Assembly: GCF_900187065.1 (NCBI RefSeq)
Contig: NZ_LT906483.1
Coordinates: 558,001-622,000, forward strand
Source of the DNA: Mycolicibacterium thermoresistibile
GTDB taxonomy: Bacteria; Actinomycetota; Actinomycetes; Mycobacteriales; Mycobacteriaceae
DNA: 64,000 bases
Direction of reading: 5' to 3'
Shown here: positions 10,141 through 19,089 of the stretch, one piece after another
Layout: the number at the start of each line of letters is the position of its first letter
How positions within the stretch are numbered: the stretch's first letter is position 1
Made by a program: the position numbers and the translations under genes
Notes under the pieces: model-generated
The model's database searches: none
What the model was told of the DNA's origin: nothing
What the model saw: only the letters and a program-made list of their open reading frames with translations

Positions 10141-11278
10141 TACTCGCATCGACTTCGCCGGGTCACCCCGGCCCACGCTCGGCGTCGAATGGGAGTTCGC
10201 TCTCGTCGACGCCGACACCCGCGACCTCAGCAACGAGGCCGCGGAGGTGATCGCCGAGATCGGCGAGAACCCGCACGTCCACAAGGAACTGCTGCGCAAC
10301 ACGGTCGAGTTCGTCACCGGCATCTGTGCGGACACGCCGGAGGCCATCGCCGATCTGCGGGCGACACTGCTGCCCGCCCGCAAGATCGTGCGGGACCGCG
10401 GAATGGAGTTGTTCTGCGCTGGCACCCACCCGTTCGCGAAGTGGTCGGCGCAGAAACTCACCGACGCACCGCGGTACGCCGAGCTGATCAAGCGCACCCA
10501 GTGGTGGGGCCGCCAGATGCTGATCTGGGGCGTGCACGTGCATGTCGGCGTCTCCTCGGCGCACAAGGTGATGCCGATCATCTCGTCGCTGCTCAACCAG
10601 TATCCGCACCTGCTGGCGCTGTCGGCGTCCTCGCCGTACTGGGACGGGGAGGACACCGGCTACGCCAGCAACCGGGCGATGATGTTCCAGCAGCTGCCGA
10701 CGGCCGGGCTGCCGTTCCAGTTCCAGACCTGGGCGGAGTTCGAACGGTTCGTCGCCGACCAGAAGAAGACCGGGATCATCGACCACATGAACGAGATCCG
10801 GTGGGACATCCGCCCCTCACCGCATCTGGGCACGATCGAGGTGCGGGTGTTCGACGGCATCTCCAACCTGCGCGAGCTCGGCGCGCTGGTGGCGCTGACC
10901 CATTGTCTGGTCGTCGATCTGGACCGGCGGCTGGATGCCGGTGAGCAGCTGCCGACCATGCCGCCGTGGCATGTGCAGGAGAACAAGTGGCGCGCCGCCC
11001 GTTACGGACTGGACGCCGAGATCATCCTGGACGCCGACAGCAATGAGCGACTGGTCACCGATGATCTCGATGACATCCTGAATCGTCTTGAGCCGGTGGC
11101 TGTCTCACTCAACTGCGCCGACGAGCTGGCCGAGGTGGAACACATCTACCGGACCGGCGCGTCTTATCAGCGGCAGCGCCGGGTCGCCGAGGAACACGAC
11201 GGCGATCTTCGTGCGGTGGTCGACGCCCTGATCGGTGAGCTGGACCTCGGTGAGCCGGAACAGCAGGGTGCGTCATGA
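10121..11278 (+). CDS. Carboxylate-amine ligase, GCS2/YbdK family (Rv0433-like)
   Basis: This 385-residue protein belongs to the glutamate-cysteine ligase 2 (YbdK) family. Signatures are [13 protein letters not shown] at the N-terminus, NTVEFVTG, the WGVHVHVGV segment and [17 protein letters not shown], all parts of the ATP/Mg and substrate site in this family. The true substrate of the mycobacterial member is unknown, and the annotation glutamate-cysteine ligase is by homology only. Several GTG codons are available; GTG at 10121 gives an N-terminus close to that recalled for Rv0433, and GTG at 10109 is an alternative. Either start overlaps the end of sodC by 20-32 nt, so translation is probably coupled. 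It also overlaps the next gene by ATGA. Confidence 0.88.
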   Translation: MSSPAGSTRIDFAGSPRPTLGVEWEFALVDADTRDLSNEAAEVIAEIGENPHVHKELLRNTVEFVTGICADTPEAIADLRATLLPARKIVRDRGMELFCAGTHPFAKWSAQKLTDAPRYAELIKRTQWWGRQMLIWGVHVHVGVSSAHKVMPIISSLLNQYPHLLALSASSPYWDGEDTGYASNRAMMFQQLPTAGLPFQFQTWAEFERFVADQKKTGIIDHMNEIRWDIRPSPHLGTIEVRVFDGISNLRELGALVALTHCLVVDLDRRLDAGEQLPTMPPWHVQENKWRAARYGLDAEIILDADSNERLVTDDLDDILNRLEPVAVSLNCADELAEVEHIYRTGASYQRQRRVAEEHDGDLRAVVDALIGELDLGEPEQQGAS

Positions 11279-11913
11279 CCATCACGCCGATGTTCCCGCT
11301 GGAGATCGCCATGCTGCCGGGTGAGGAACTGCCGCTGCGGATCTTCGAGCCGCGCTACCGCGAACTGGTCCAGACCTGCCTCGCCGCCGAGGTCCCGGCG
11401 TTCGGGGTGGTGCTGATCGCGGCCGGACGGGAGGTGGGCGGCGGCGACACCCGCTGCGATGTGGGTGCGCTGGCCCGCATCGTCGAATACGCCGAACAGC
11501 CCATGGGCCGGTACCGGTTGCGATGCGAGGTCGGGGAACGGATCCGGGTGCTGGAGTGGCTGCCGGATGATCCGTATCCGCGGGCGGTGATCGAGCCGTG
11601 GCCGGACGAACCGGGAGAGCCGGTGGGCGTGGATCAGCTCACCGAGCTCGAGGACCGGATGATGGCACTCTTCGAGCGGATCGCCGGCGCGCAGGGCGCG
11701 GAGCTGCCGCCGCGCCACCATCTGCTCGGTGAACCCGAGCCGGGGCAGGGCGTGGCGGAACGGTTGTACACGTTGGCCTCCCGTATCCCGATCGGTCAGG
11801 CCGACCGTTATGCGGTGCTGGCGGCGCCCGATCCGGCCGCCCGGCTGGCGGCGTTACGGGAGGCTGTCGAGACGGTCGCCGCGATGGTGGAGTTCCAGCT
11901 GTCGCAGGACTGA
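11275..11913 (+). CDS. Lon N-terminal substrate-binding domain protein (Rv0434-like)
   Basis: The 212-residue product is a stand-alone Lon N-domain (PUA-like) protein. It starts with MFPLEIAMLPGEELPLRIFEPRY, the hallmark of the fold, and has a helical C-terminus. There is no ATPase or Ser-Lys protease module, so it is not a protease itself and may bind unfolded or damaged proteins. The start ATG overlaps the TGA of the preceding ligase (ATGA), which implies translational coupling. It is convergent with the methyltransferase gene. Orthologue by synteny: Rv0434. Confidence 0.9.
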   Translation: MTITPMFPLEIAMLPGEELPLRIFEPRYRELVQTCLAAEVPAFGVVLIAAGREVGGGDTRCDVGALARIVEYAEQPMGRYRLRCEVGERIRVLEWLPDDPYPRAVIEPWPDEPGEPVGVDQLTELEDRMMALFERIAGAQGAELPPRHHLLGEPEPGQGVAERLYTLASRIPIGQADRYAVLAAPDPAARLAALREAVETVAAMVEFQLSQD

Positions 11914-11928
11914 ACGCGGCTCACGCGC

Positions 11929-12687
11929 TCAGGACGCCAGGCCCTCGACGAACAGCGCACGCCCGGCGGCGTCCGGTGACCCGTCCGAACAGCACCGGTC
12001 GTATCGGTCCAGCAGTCTGCTCGCGGGCAGTCGGGTGATCTCCCAACCGGATTCGGTCAGATGCTCGATGATCGCGGTGTCGCCGTCGGACATCTCGACC
12101 GCCAGCCGACTGCCCGGCGCGCTGAGTTCCCCGATGTCGGCGAACACCGCGGTGCGCTCACCCGCGAGCCGTTCGACCGCCCACGCCGTCGCCTTGGCCG
12201 GATCGAAGCCGTTGCGCCGCAGGGCGTCCGGCCAACCCGCCTGCCGGTCCACGGACACCCCGACACAACGGGTGGCGGGTTCGGCGCCGCAACGCCGCAG
12301 GGTGTCGATCTTGAGCCGGAGCACGTCGGGGTGGTCGACCTCGTAGACCGTGGTGCCGTCGATCCACGGCAGCCGCCAGGCGCGGGCATCCAGTCCCGGC
12401 GCCAGGATCACGATCTGATCCAGCCCGTTGGCCCCGGCCGTCATGAGGAACTCGTCGAACCATCGGGTGCGCGACGCCAGGTACGCGGCGACGGCGGTGT
12501 CCCGGTCGGCCACCGGTGGGTCAGGGCGCGGCCAGCCACCGGCGACCGCGGCGTCGAACAGCAGCTGCGCGTACGGGTCGGTGAACAGCGGGCAGGCGCA
12601 GCCGGATTCGATGGTGCGGACCTGGGCGGCGCGCAGTGCGCTGCTTGCCGCGCTCTCCGGGAACCAGCCGTCCTCAGTCCTCACCAC
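11929..12687 (-). CDS. Class I SAM-dependent methyltransferase, PPM/LCMT-like
   Basis: Motifs of the large actinobacterial putative SAM-methyltransferase family (leucine carboxyl methyltransferase-like) are visible: TDPYAQLL, ASRTRWFDEFL, then motif I QIVILAPGLDARAWRL and VYEVDHPDVL. At about 250 residues it is somewhat shorter than usual members (about 280-310), mainly at the N-terminus. Start is GTG at 12687 or 12684, which overlaps the mrpG 3' end by 11-14 nt; a more upstream ATG at 12720 would lengthen the overlap. It lies as the last gene of the Mrp operon strand. The substrate is unknown, and no functional link to cation transport is implied. Confidence 0.82.
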   Translation of the reverse strand: MVRTEDGWFPESAASSALRAAQVRTIESGCACPLFTDPYAQLLFDAAVAGGWPRPDPPVADRDTAVAAYLASRTRWFDEFLMTAGANGLDQIVILAPGLDARAWRLPWIDGTTVYEVDHPDVLRLKIDTLRRCGAEPATRCVGVSVDRQAGWPDALRRNGFDPAKATAWAVERLAGERTAVFADIGELSAPGSRLAVEMSDGDTAIIEHLTESGWEITRLPASRLLDRYDRCCSDGSPDAAGRALFVEGLAS

Positions 12688-13033
12688 GTGCGTCGAGTTC
12701 CCCGCGCGTGACGAATTCATGCATTTCGTCGCGCACCAGCTGATTCTCGACGTCCTGCTCGCGGTAGGCCAGCTGGCCCACCCGGTTGGCGATCACCGGT
12801 GCGGTGATCACCGCGAACATCCCGGCCAGCACCAGCATCCCGACGTCGGCGTTGCCGCGCAGCTGGACCGCCGCACCGGCCATGACCAGCAGCAGCCCCA
12901 GTGTCTGCGGTTTGGTCGAGGAATGCATCCGGGCCAGGGTGTCCGGGAAGCGCACGATGCCGACGGCGGCCGTGAACGCCAGCGCCGACCCGGCCAGCAG
13001 CAGGACGGCGACCACGATGTCGGCGATGCTCAT
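12674..13033 (-). CDS. mrpG: Mrp antiporter subunit G
   Basis: This small membrane subunit (119 residues) of the multi-subunit Na+(K+)/H+ antiporter has three hydrophobic segments and the MrpG signature GIVRFPDTLARMHSSTKPQTLG. The C-terminal cytoplasmic tail is charged (REQDVENQLVRDE). The start ATG at 13033 overlaps the mrpF stop (ATGA), consistent with the tightly coupled operon mrpAB-C-D-E-F-G read from 18868 down to 12674. Confidence 0.95.
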   Translation of the reverse strand: MSIADIVVAVLLLAGSALAFTAAVGIVRFPDTLARMHSSTKPQTLGLLLVMAGAAVQLRGNADVGMLVLAGMFAVITAPVIANRVGQLAYREQDVENQLVRDEMHEFVTRGELDARGED

Positions 13034-13314
13034 GGCCGCTCCCGCTCCGGATCGGGCTGGACGTCGGGCACCCGGAAGCGGGCGATGCTGATCGAACCGA
13101 CGAAGCTGATCAGCGCCAGCGCGGTCAGGCTGTAGGTCACCGTGGTGTCCAGACTGTAGGCCGCCCACACCCCGATACCGCACATGGTGACGGCGACCAG
13201 GGTGTCCAGCGCGACCAGCCGGTCCAGTGTGGTGGGACCCGCCAGCATGCGGAACATGGTGATCACCACGGCGCCGCCGAGCATGAACGCGCAGAGAGTG
13301 AATACGGTGCTCAT
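13030..13314 (-). CDS. mrpF: Mrp antiporter subunit F
   Basis: A 94-residue three-span membrane protein with the MrpF core (RMLAGPTTLDRLVALD and a SFVGSISIARF ending). MrpF is an essential small subunit of the hetero-oligomeric complex in characterised systems. Start ATG at 13314 overlaps the stop of mrpE by four bases, and its own stop overlaps the start of mrpG. Confidence 0.94.
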   Translation of the reverse strand: MSTVFTLCAFMLGGAVVITMFRMLAGPTTLDRLVALDTLVAVTMCGIGVWAAYSLDTTVTYSLTALALISFVGSISIARFRVPDVQPDPERERP

Positions 13315-13871
13315 GCCTCCGCCTCCGCTCCCCGCTGGTTCGAGATCTCCTTCTCCGGCGCCGGCCGCCAGTCCTCATCGCGTTCGAAGGCCGCGATCAA
13401 CAGCTGCTCCAACTGCTTCATCTGCCGGTAGAAGTTCCGCAACGCGCGCTCCGAACCCACATTGATCACGTGCACATAGACGATTCGACGGTTCTGGTCG
13501 ATCTCGATGCCGATGGTGCCGGGGGTCAGGTTGATCAGGTTGACCGCCAGCGCCAGCACCAGATCCGATTTCAGGTTGAACCGCGCGGCGAGCACCGCGC
13601 TCACCGGGAGCGGGCCGGGACGGATCGCCAGCCACGCCAACTGAATCGACGACACCAGCAGCCAGTAGGCCATCTGCAGGATCAACCGCAGCAGCGACAG
13701 CGGATGCAGTTTCCCCTCGACCGGCACCACGGGCAGCGGCAACAGCAGGGTGATCACCAGGGCCAGTACCAGTCCGGCGATCACATTCGCGGCCGAGACA
13801 TCACCCCACAGCAGCACCCACACCAGGGTCAGCCAGCACAGGATCCACAGCCGCAGCAGCACGCTTCTCAT
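13311..13871 (-). CDS. mrpE: Mrp antiporter subunit E
   Basis: The 186-residue product has two to three N-terminal membrane spans. A cytoplasmic domain follows with the MrpE signatures LVLALAVNLINLTPGTI and the RIVYVHVINV strand. A charged C-terminal extension (about 25 residues, ending in acidic residues) is typical of actinobacterial members. The start ATG at 13871 overlaps the end of mrpD, so the order D-E-F-G is coupled throughout. Confidence 0.94.
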   Translation of the reverse strand: MRSVLLRLWILCWLTLVWVLLWGDVSAANVIAGLVLALVITLLLPLPVVPVEGKLHPLSLLRLILQMAYWLLVSSIQLAWLAIRPGPLPVSAVLAARFNLKSDLVLALAVNLINLTPGTIGIEIDQNRRIVYVHVINVGSERALRNFYRQMKQLEQLLIAAFERDEDWRPAPEKEISNQRGAEAEA

Positions 13872-15466
13872 GGCGCTTCTCCGATCACCGCGCCGATGTA
13901 GCGGCCCCGGTCGAGCACCTGTTCGGCGGCCCGTTCGCTGTAGGCGACGATCGGCCCGGCGAAGATGGTCAGCGCCAGACCGACGAGGATCAACCCGCCG
14001 GTGGGCACCAGCATGCTGACCGGCATCCGTCCGACATGGCGGCGTTCGGCGAACTCGATGTCCTCGATGTCGTCGAGCAGCACCGCCGGGGCCGCCGCCG
14101 ACAGGTGCCCCTCCGGGGCGTCGGCGCGGGACCGCCAGAACGCCTTCGTCCAGACCCGCGCCACCACGTACAACGTCAACAGGCTGGTCACCACGCTGCC
14201 CCCGACCAGCGTCCAGGCCAGCACCGACCCGTCGGCCGCACCGGCCTCCATCAACGCGACCTTGCCGATGAAACCGGAGAACGGCGGGATGCCACCCAGA
14301 TTCAGCGCGGGCACCACGAACACGAACGCCAGCAGCGGGCTCGCGGCGGCCAGCCCGCCGAGCCGCTGCAGCGTCGACGCACCCGCCTGCCGTTCGATGA
14401 GGCCGACGACGAGGAACAGAGTCGTCTGCACCACGATGTGGTGGGCGACGTAGTAGATCGCCCCGGACATTCCGAGCTGGGTCGACAACGCGATCCCGAA
14501 CACCATGTAGCCGATGTGGCTGACCAGCGTGAACGACAGCAACCGTTTGATGTCGCTCTGGGCGATCGCGCCCAGGATGCCGATCAGCATGGTGGCCAGG
14601 GCCGCGATCAGCAGCAGCGGATCCAGCCCGGCGCCCGGGAACAGCAGCGAATGGGTCCGGATGATCGCGTACACACCGACCTTGGTGAGCAACCCGGCGA
14701 ACACCGCGGTGACCGGGGCGGGAGCGGTGGGGTAGGAGTCGGGCAGCCACGACGACAGCGGGAACACCGCCGCCTTGATGCCGAACGCGATCAGCAGCAC
14801 GGCGAACAACGCGGTGCGCGTGCCCGGTGCGATGTCGTCCAGGCGCACCGCGAGCTCGGCCATGTTGAGCGTCCCGGTGGCCGCGTACACCAGGCCGATG
14901 CCGGCCAGGAAGATCAGCGACGACACCATCGACACCATGACGTAGTAGGTGCCGGCGCGCACCCGTTCCTCACTGGCGCCGATGGTCAGCAGCACGAAGC
15001 TCGCGGTGAGCAGCACCTCGAACCCGACGAACAGGTTGAACAGGTCGCCCGCCACGAACGCCATGCACACACCGGCGGACAGCACCAGATAGGTCGGGAT
15101 GAAGATCGACACCGGCTGGCGTTCGTCACCGTCACGCACACCCTGTCCGATGGCGTACTGGACCACCGCCAGCAGCACGATCGACGACACCACGAGCATC
15201 ATCGCCGCCAGTCGGTCCACCACCAGCGTGATGCCCAGGGGGCCCAGGCCCCCGACGATCTCACCCCAGCCGCCGACGTGCACCACCACGGTGCCGTCGC
15301 GGTCGGTGAGATACAGCAGCACCGCGCACACCGCGACCATCGCGGTCAACGAGAGCAACGCGATCATGCGCTGCAACCGGACCCGCCGGCCGGCGATCAG
15401 CGTCGCAGCCGCGCTCAGGGTGGGAATCAACACCGGCAGCGGCGTCAACGTCGCCGCGAGGTTCAT
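13868..15466 (-). CDS. mrpD: Mrp antiporter subunit D
   Basis: The 532-residue polytopic protein belongs to the NuoM/N-like proton-translocating family. The conserved region around SSWLPDSYPTAPAPVTAVFAG and LLTKVGVYA, and the SDIKRLLSF segment, place it in the MrpD branch. Conserved Lys and Glu in membrane helices form the proton path in this family. ATG at 15466 (MNLAATLTPLP) is chosen; the frame stays open upstream into the mrpC end, but the extra residues are unlike the family. There are 31 nt between the mrpC stop and this start. Confidence 0.95.
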   Translation of the reverse strand: MNLAATLTPLPVLIPTLSAAATLIAGRRVRLQRMIALLSLTAMVAVCAVLLYLTDRDGTVVVHVGGWGEIVGGLGPLGITLVVDRLAAMMLVVSSIVLLAVVQYAIGQGVRDGDERQPVSIFIPTYLVLSAGVCMAFVAGDLFNLFVGFEVLLTASFVLLTIGASEERVRAGTYYVMVSMVSSLIFLAGIGLVYAATGTLNMAELAVRLDDIAPGTRTALFAVLLIAFGIKAAVFPLSSWLPDSYPTAPAPVTAVFAGLLTKVGVYAIIRTHSLLFPGAGLDPLLLIAALATMLIGILGAIAQSDIKRLLSFTLVSHIGYMVFGIALSTQLGMSGAIYYVAHHIVVQTTLFLVVGLIERQAGASTLQRLGGLAAASPLLAFVFVVPALNLGGIPPFSGFIGKVALMEAGAADGSVLAWTLVGGSVVTSLLTLYVVARVWTKAFWRSRADAPEGHLSAAAPAVLLDDIEDIEFAERRHVGRMPVSMLVPTGGLILVGLALTIFAGPIVAYSERAAEQVLDRGRYIGAVIGEAP

Positions 15467-15497
15467 GCCGCAACCGCCTTCACGTCGGACCGGGCCG

Positions 15498-15968
15498 TCA
15501 TCGGGAACCCTCCGCACCGGGCAGCGCGTCCAGTTCGTCGGGTTCGTCGGTGTCCCGCTTCGGGTCGAACCGTGGCTTGTCCCGGTCCAGTGCGGCGGCC
15601 TCCTCGCCGGTCAGCCGCGACACCCTGGTGTCCTCGGGGTCGTCGCTGACCTCTTCGACGGTGGTCAACCGGTAGGACCGGTACGCCAGCGCGAGCACGA
15701 AGGCCGCCACCCCCATCGTGATGACGATCGCGGTCAGGATCATCGCCTGGGCCAGCGGGTCGGCATTGTTCTCCGAACTGTTGCTGATGTGGTCGCGCAC
15801 CGGCGGATTGCCCGACGGCCCGCTGGCGGTGATGATCAGCAGGTTGACCGCGTTGCTGATCAACAGGATGCCCAACAGCATGCGGATCAGGCTGCGCTCG
15901 AGCAGCAGGTAGACACCGGCGCTGGTGAGCCCGCCGATCAGGATGAGCTGGGTCAGGAACGAGGTCAT
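15498..15968 (-). CDS. mrpC: Mrp antiporter subunit C
   Basis: The 156-residue, three-span NuoK-like subunit carries family segments LLLERSLIRMLLGILLISNAVNL and AQAMILTAIVITMGV. The C-terminal cytoplasmic tail of about 50 charged residues is longer than in Bacillus MrpC. The start ATG at 15968 overlaps the end of the fused mrpAB gene by four bases. Confidence 0.95.
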   Translation of the reverse strand: MTSFLTQLILIGGLTSAGVYLLLERSLIRMLLGILLISNAVNLLIITASGPSGNPPVRDHISNSSENNADPLAQAMILTAIVITMGVAAFVLALAYRSYRLTTVEEVSDDPEDTRVSRLTGEEAAALDRDKPRFDPKRDTDEPDELDALPGAEGSR

Positions 15969-18868
15969 CGCGGCTTCGCCACCGCCCTCGCGGGTGCGGG
16001 ACCGGCCAACTCCACATCCAACCGGGCGCCCAGACTGCGCAGCACGTCGAGCACCAGACCGACCACGATGAGATACACCCCCAGATCGAAGAACAACGTC
16101 GTCATGAACGTGACCTGGCCCAGCACCGGCAGCGTCAGCTCGATCAGCGCCGACGACAGCGCAGGCGCGCCCAGCAGCAGTGAGGTGGCGGCGGTGCCGG
16201 CCGCCAGGGTCAGCCCGGCGCCCAGCACCTTCCCGGCGTCCAGCGGGATGGTCTCACCGAGCTCGTAGCGCCCGCCGGCGATGTAGCGCAGCACCACCGC
16301 GAGTCCGGCGGTGAGCCCGCCGGCGAACCCGCCGCCGGGCGAGTTGTGGCCGGCGAAGAAGAAGTACGCCGACAGCACCATCATCAGCGGGAAGATGATC
16401 CGGGTCGCCACCTCCAGCACCAGCGACCGGTGTTGCGGATCGCGGAACTCGCTGCCGCGCAGCCAGGTGATGTCCCCCACGGCGGGGCTGATGTCGACGA
16501 ACTGGGCGATCCGGCCGATGTCGGGCTGACCGGCATCCGACACCCGCGGTGGTGATCCGAAGCGCCGGTGCCGGAACACCATCGACGCGACCCCGGTGGC
16601 CGCGACCACCAGCACCATGATCTCGCCCATGGTGTCCCAGGCCCGGATGTCGACCAGGATGACGTTGACGGTGTTGGCGCCGTGGCCGAGGTGGTACGCC
16701 GCGTCGGGCAGCAGTGCGGCGACCGCCATGCCGTCCCGGGCGGCCAGCGCGAACACCGCCAGTGTGGTGAGGGAGAAACCGACCGACAGCGCCAGAACCG
16801 CCCGGGGCCAACGGAACCGGCTGATCTGCGCCTGATCGGTCTCCGGCGGCAGCGACCGCAGCACCAGCACGAAGATCACCAGTGTGACGGTCTCCACCAG
16901 GAACTGGGTCAATGCCAGGTCGGGGGCGCCGTGGAAGGCGAAGATCGCACCGCAGCTGTAACCGGTGACACCCACCAGCAGCGCCGCGGCCAACCGGTTG
17001 CGCATCACCGTGGTGCCGGCCGCCGCGGCCAGCGCAGCCGCCGCGACCACGGTGTGCAGCGGGGTGTCCCACAGTTCGAATCCCGGCCGGTCGCGCGCCC
17101 CGACGGCCAGCACCACCACCGGCACCAGCACCAGGACGGAGAGGATGACCGACTGGGTGGCCGGGATCGACCCGCGCTGGGTGATCGCGGTGGTGCGCAC
17201 GGCCAGCAGATCCAGCCCGCGCATCACCTTGTCGTAGACGATGTCGGCGTTGCCGAGCACCTCCATCGGCAACCGGGCCCGACGGCGCAGCACCTCCCGC
17301 AGGAAGTAGACGGTGACGCCGAGCCCGATGACCACCGCGGAGAGCAGCAGCGGCGGACCGAACCCGTGCCACAACGCCAGCTGGTAGTGCCCCAGCAGCA
17401 CCCCGTTCGGGACGGTCTCGGCGTAGCTGTGCAACGCCGCGTCCACCGGCGACGGCCACACCCCGAACACCAGCGCCGCCGCGGCCAGCACGCCCGGGGC
17501 CAGCAGGAACGTCACCGGGGTGCGGTGCTGTTCCTCCACCCGGCGGCTCGGGCCGGGCAGGCCCTTGCGCCCGAACGCGCCGACGACGAACCGCAGGCTG
17601 TAGATGGTGGTGAACACGCTGCCGAGCACCAGCCCGGCCAGCACCCACGGCCCGGACGGACCCAATTGCTCGGAGTGCAGCATGGTCTCGAACACCGCTT
17701 CCTTGGCCACGAAGCCGAAGAACGGCGGGATCGCGCCCATGCTCGCCGCCGCGGCGACCGCGATCACCAACAGCGGCTTGTTGCGGTTCCCCAGCCAGGC
17801 CAGCCGGCGGATGTCGCGGGTGCCGGTGGTGTGGTCGATGATGCCGACGACCATGAACAGGGCGGCCTTGAACATCGCATGGGCGACCAGCATGGCCAGC
17901 CCGGCCAGCATCAGATCCCCGCTCCCGGCGCTGACCAGCACGGTGATCAGGCCGAGCTGACTGACGGTGCCGAACGCCAGGATCAACTTCAGGTCGTATT
18001 CGCGGATCGCCCGCCAGCCCGCCAGCAGCAGGGTGGCCAGGCCCAGGACGATCGCCATCGGCCGCCACACCGAGAAGTCGGCGAACCCGGGCGTCATCCG
18101 GGCGACCAGATACACGCCGGCCTTGACCATCGCGGCGGCGTGCAGATAGGCGCTGACCGGGCTGGGCGCCGCCATCGCGCCCGGCAGCCAGAAGTGCAGC
18201 GGCACGATCGCCGATTTGCTCAGCGCACCGACCAGGACCAGCACCACCGCGACCGTGGCCGCCACCCCGGTGGGCGGGGCGGCGATCAGCTCCGAGAGCA
18301 GGTAGGTGCCGGCGAGGTTGCCCAGCACCACGATGCCGGCCAGCATGGCGAGCCCGCCGAACGTGGTGACCAGCAACGCCTGCGTCGCCGCCCGCCGGCT
18401 CGTCGCACGCTCCGCGTAATGCCCCACCAGCAGGAATGACAGCACGGTGGTGATCTCCCAGAACACGTAGAGCACCAGCATGTTGTCGCTGACGACCAGC
18501 CCGAACATCGCGCCGGAGAACGCCACCAGCTCGGCGGCGAACGACGGCAGCCGTTTCTCCCGGCGGCCGTCGTGGTGGTGGAAGTAGTCGCCGCAGTAGA
18601 ACAGCACCAGCGCGCCGATGGCCAGCACCAGCACGCTCATCACCGCGGCCAGCGAGTCGAAGCGCAGGTTGACGTCCATCGCCAACTCGGGCACCCACTC
18701 GATGTCGGTGGTCGGGACATGACCGTCGCGCGGCCAGTTCAGCGCCACCCACACCAACGACCCCAGCGGCACCAGGGCGAGCGGGTAGAAGGCCTTGCGG
18801 TCCCAGCGGTAGACGAGCAGCGGTGCCAGCGCGGTCGCGATCGCATGCGCGATCAGGATGGCGAGCAT
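15965..18868 (-). CDS. mrpA: Mrp antiporter subunit A with fused subunit B domain
   Basis: The 967-residue polytopic protein is the largest antiporter subunit. Residues 1 to about 790 are NuoL-like MrpA (FWEITTVLSFLLVGH, HFWLPGAMAAPSPVSAYLH, MVKAGVYLVAR). The last 170 residues or so are an MrpB domain, with YFFFAGHNSPGGGFAGGL and a terminal region of four spans. A and B are separate genes in Bacillus subtilis; the A-B fusion is known in actinobacteria and other groups. It is the first gene of the operon, with 221 nt to the AAA ATPase gene upstream. By family knowledge the complex exchanges Na+ or K+ for protons and supports growth at high pH or salt. I do not recall this operon in the M. tuberculosis locus. 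Confidence 0.95.
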   Translation of the reverse strand: MLAILIAHAIATALAPLLVYRWDRKAFYPLALVPLGSLVWVALNWPRDGHVPTTDIEWVPELAMDVNLRFDSLAAVMSVLVLAIGALVLFYCGDYFHHHDGRREKRLPSFAAELVAFSGAMFGLVVSDNMLVLYVFWEITTVLSFLLVGHYAERATSRRAATQALLVTTFGGLAMLAGIVVLGNLAGTYLLSELIAAPPTGVAATVAVVLVLVGALSKSAIVPLHFWLPGAMAAPSPVSAYLHAAAMVKAGVYLVARMTPGFADFSVWRPMAIVLGLATLLLAGWRAIREYDLKLILAFGTVSQLGLITVLVSAGSGDLMLAGLAMLVAHAMFKAALFMVVGIIDHTTGTRDIRRLAWLGNRNKPLLVIAVAAAASMGAIPPFFGFVAKEAVFETMLHSEQLGPSGPWVLAGLVLGSVFTTIYSLRFVVGAFGRKGLPGPSRRVEEQHRTPVTFLLAPGVLAAAALVFGVWPSPVDAALHSYAETVPNGVLLGHYQLALWHGFGPPLLLSAVVIGLGVTVYFLREVLRRRARLPMEVLGNADIVYDKVMRGLDLLAVRTTAITQRGSIPATQSVILSVLVLVPVVVLAVGARDRPGFELWDTPLHTVVAAAALAAAAGTTVMRNRLAAALLVGVTGYSCGAIFAFHGAPDLALTQFLVETVTLVIFVLVLRSLPPETDQAQISRFRWPRAVLALSVGFSLTTLAVFALAARDGMAVAALLPDAAYHLGHGANTVNVILVDIRAWDTMGEIMVLVVAATGVASMVFRHRRFGSPPRVSDAGQPDIGRIAQFVDISPAVGDITWLRGSEFRDPQHRSLVLEVATRIIFPLMMVLSAYFFFAGHNSPGGGFAGGLTAGLAVVLRYIAGGRYELGETIPLDAGKVLGAGLTLAAGTAATSLLLGAPALSSALIELTLPVLGQVTFMTTLFFDLGVYLIVVGLVLDVLRSLGARLDVELAGPAPARAVAKPR

Positions 18869-19089
18869 GGCACTCCGATCTCGTCAGGGTCGGCGATGCG
18901 CTCCGCGGCGACGAAGCGGCGGTCGGGGTGTCAGCCCTTCTGGTTTGAAGAGCGTCCGGGAGCAGCCGGACGGGCTGCGGACCGGGGTTCAGTTTACGGG
19001 GCGCCGTTTGCGGTCGGTTCGCATAACCGTGTCCGACCGGCATAACCGCACGCCACAAAGGCTTTCCGGGGCGTCCGTCGTGACCGGGA

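Noticed and set aside
14036..15649. Long plus-strand frame opposite mrpD/mrpC
   Set aside because: The product is a Gln/Arg/His-rich low-complexity translation of the antisense of membrane-protein codons; the minus strand carries clear Mrp subunits.
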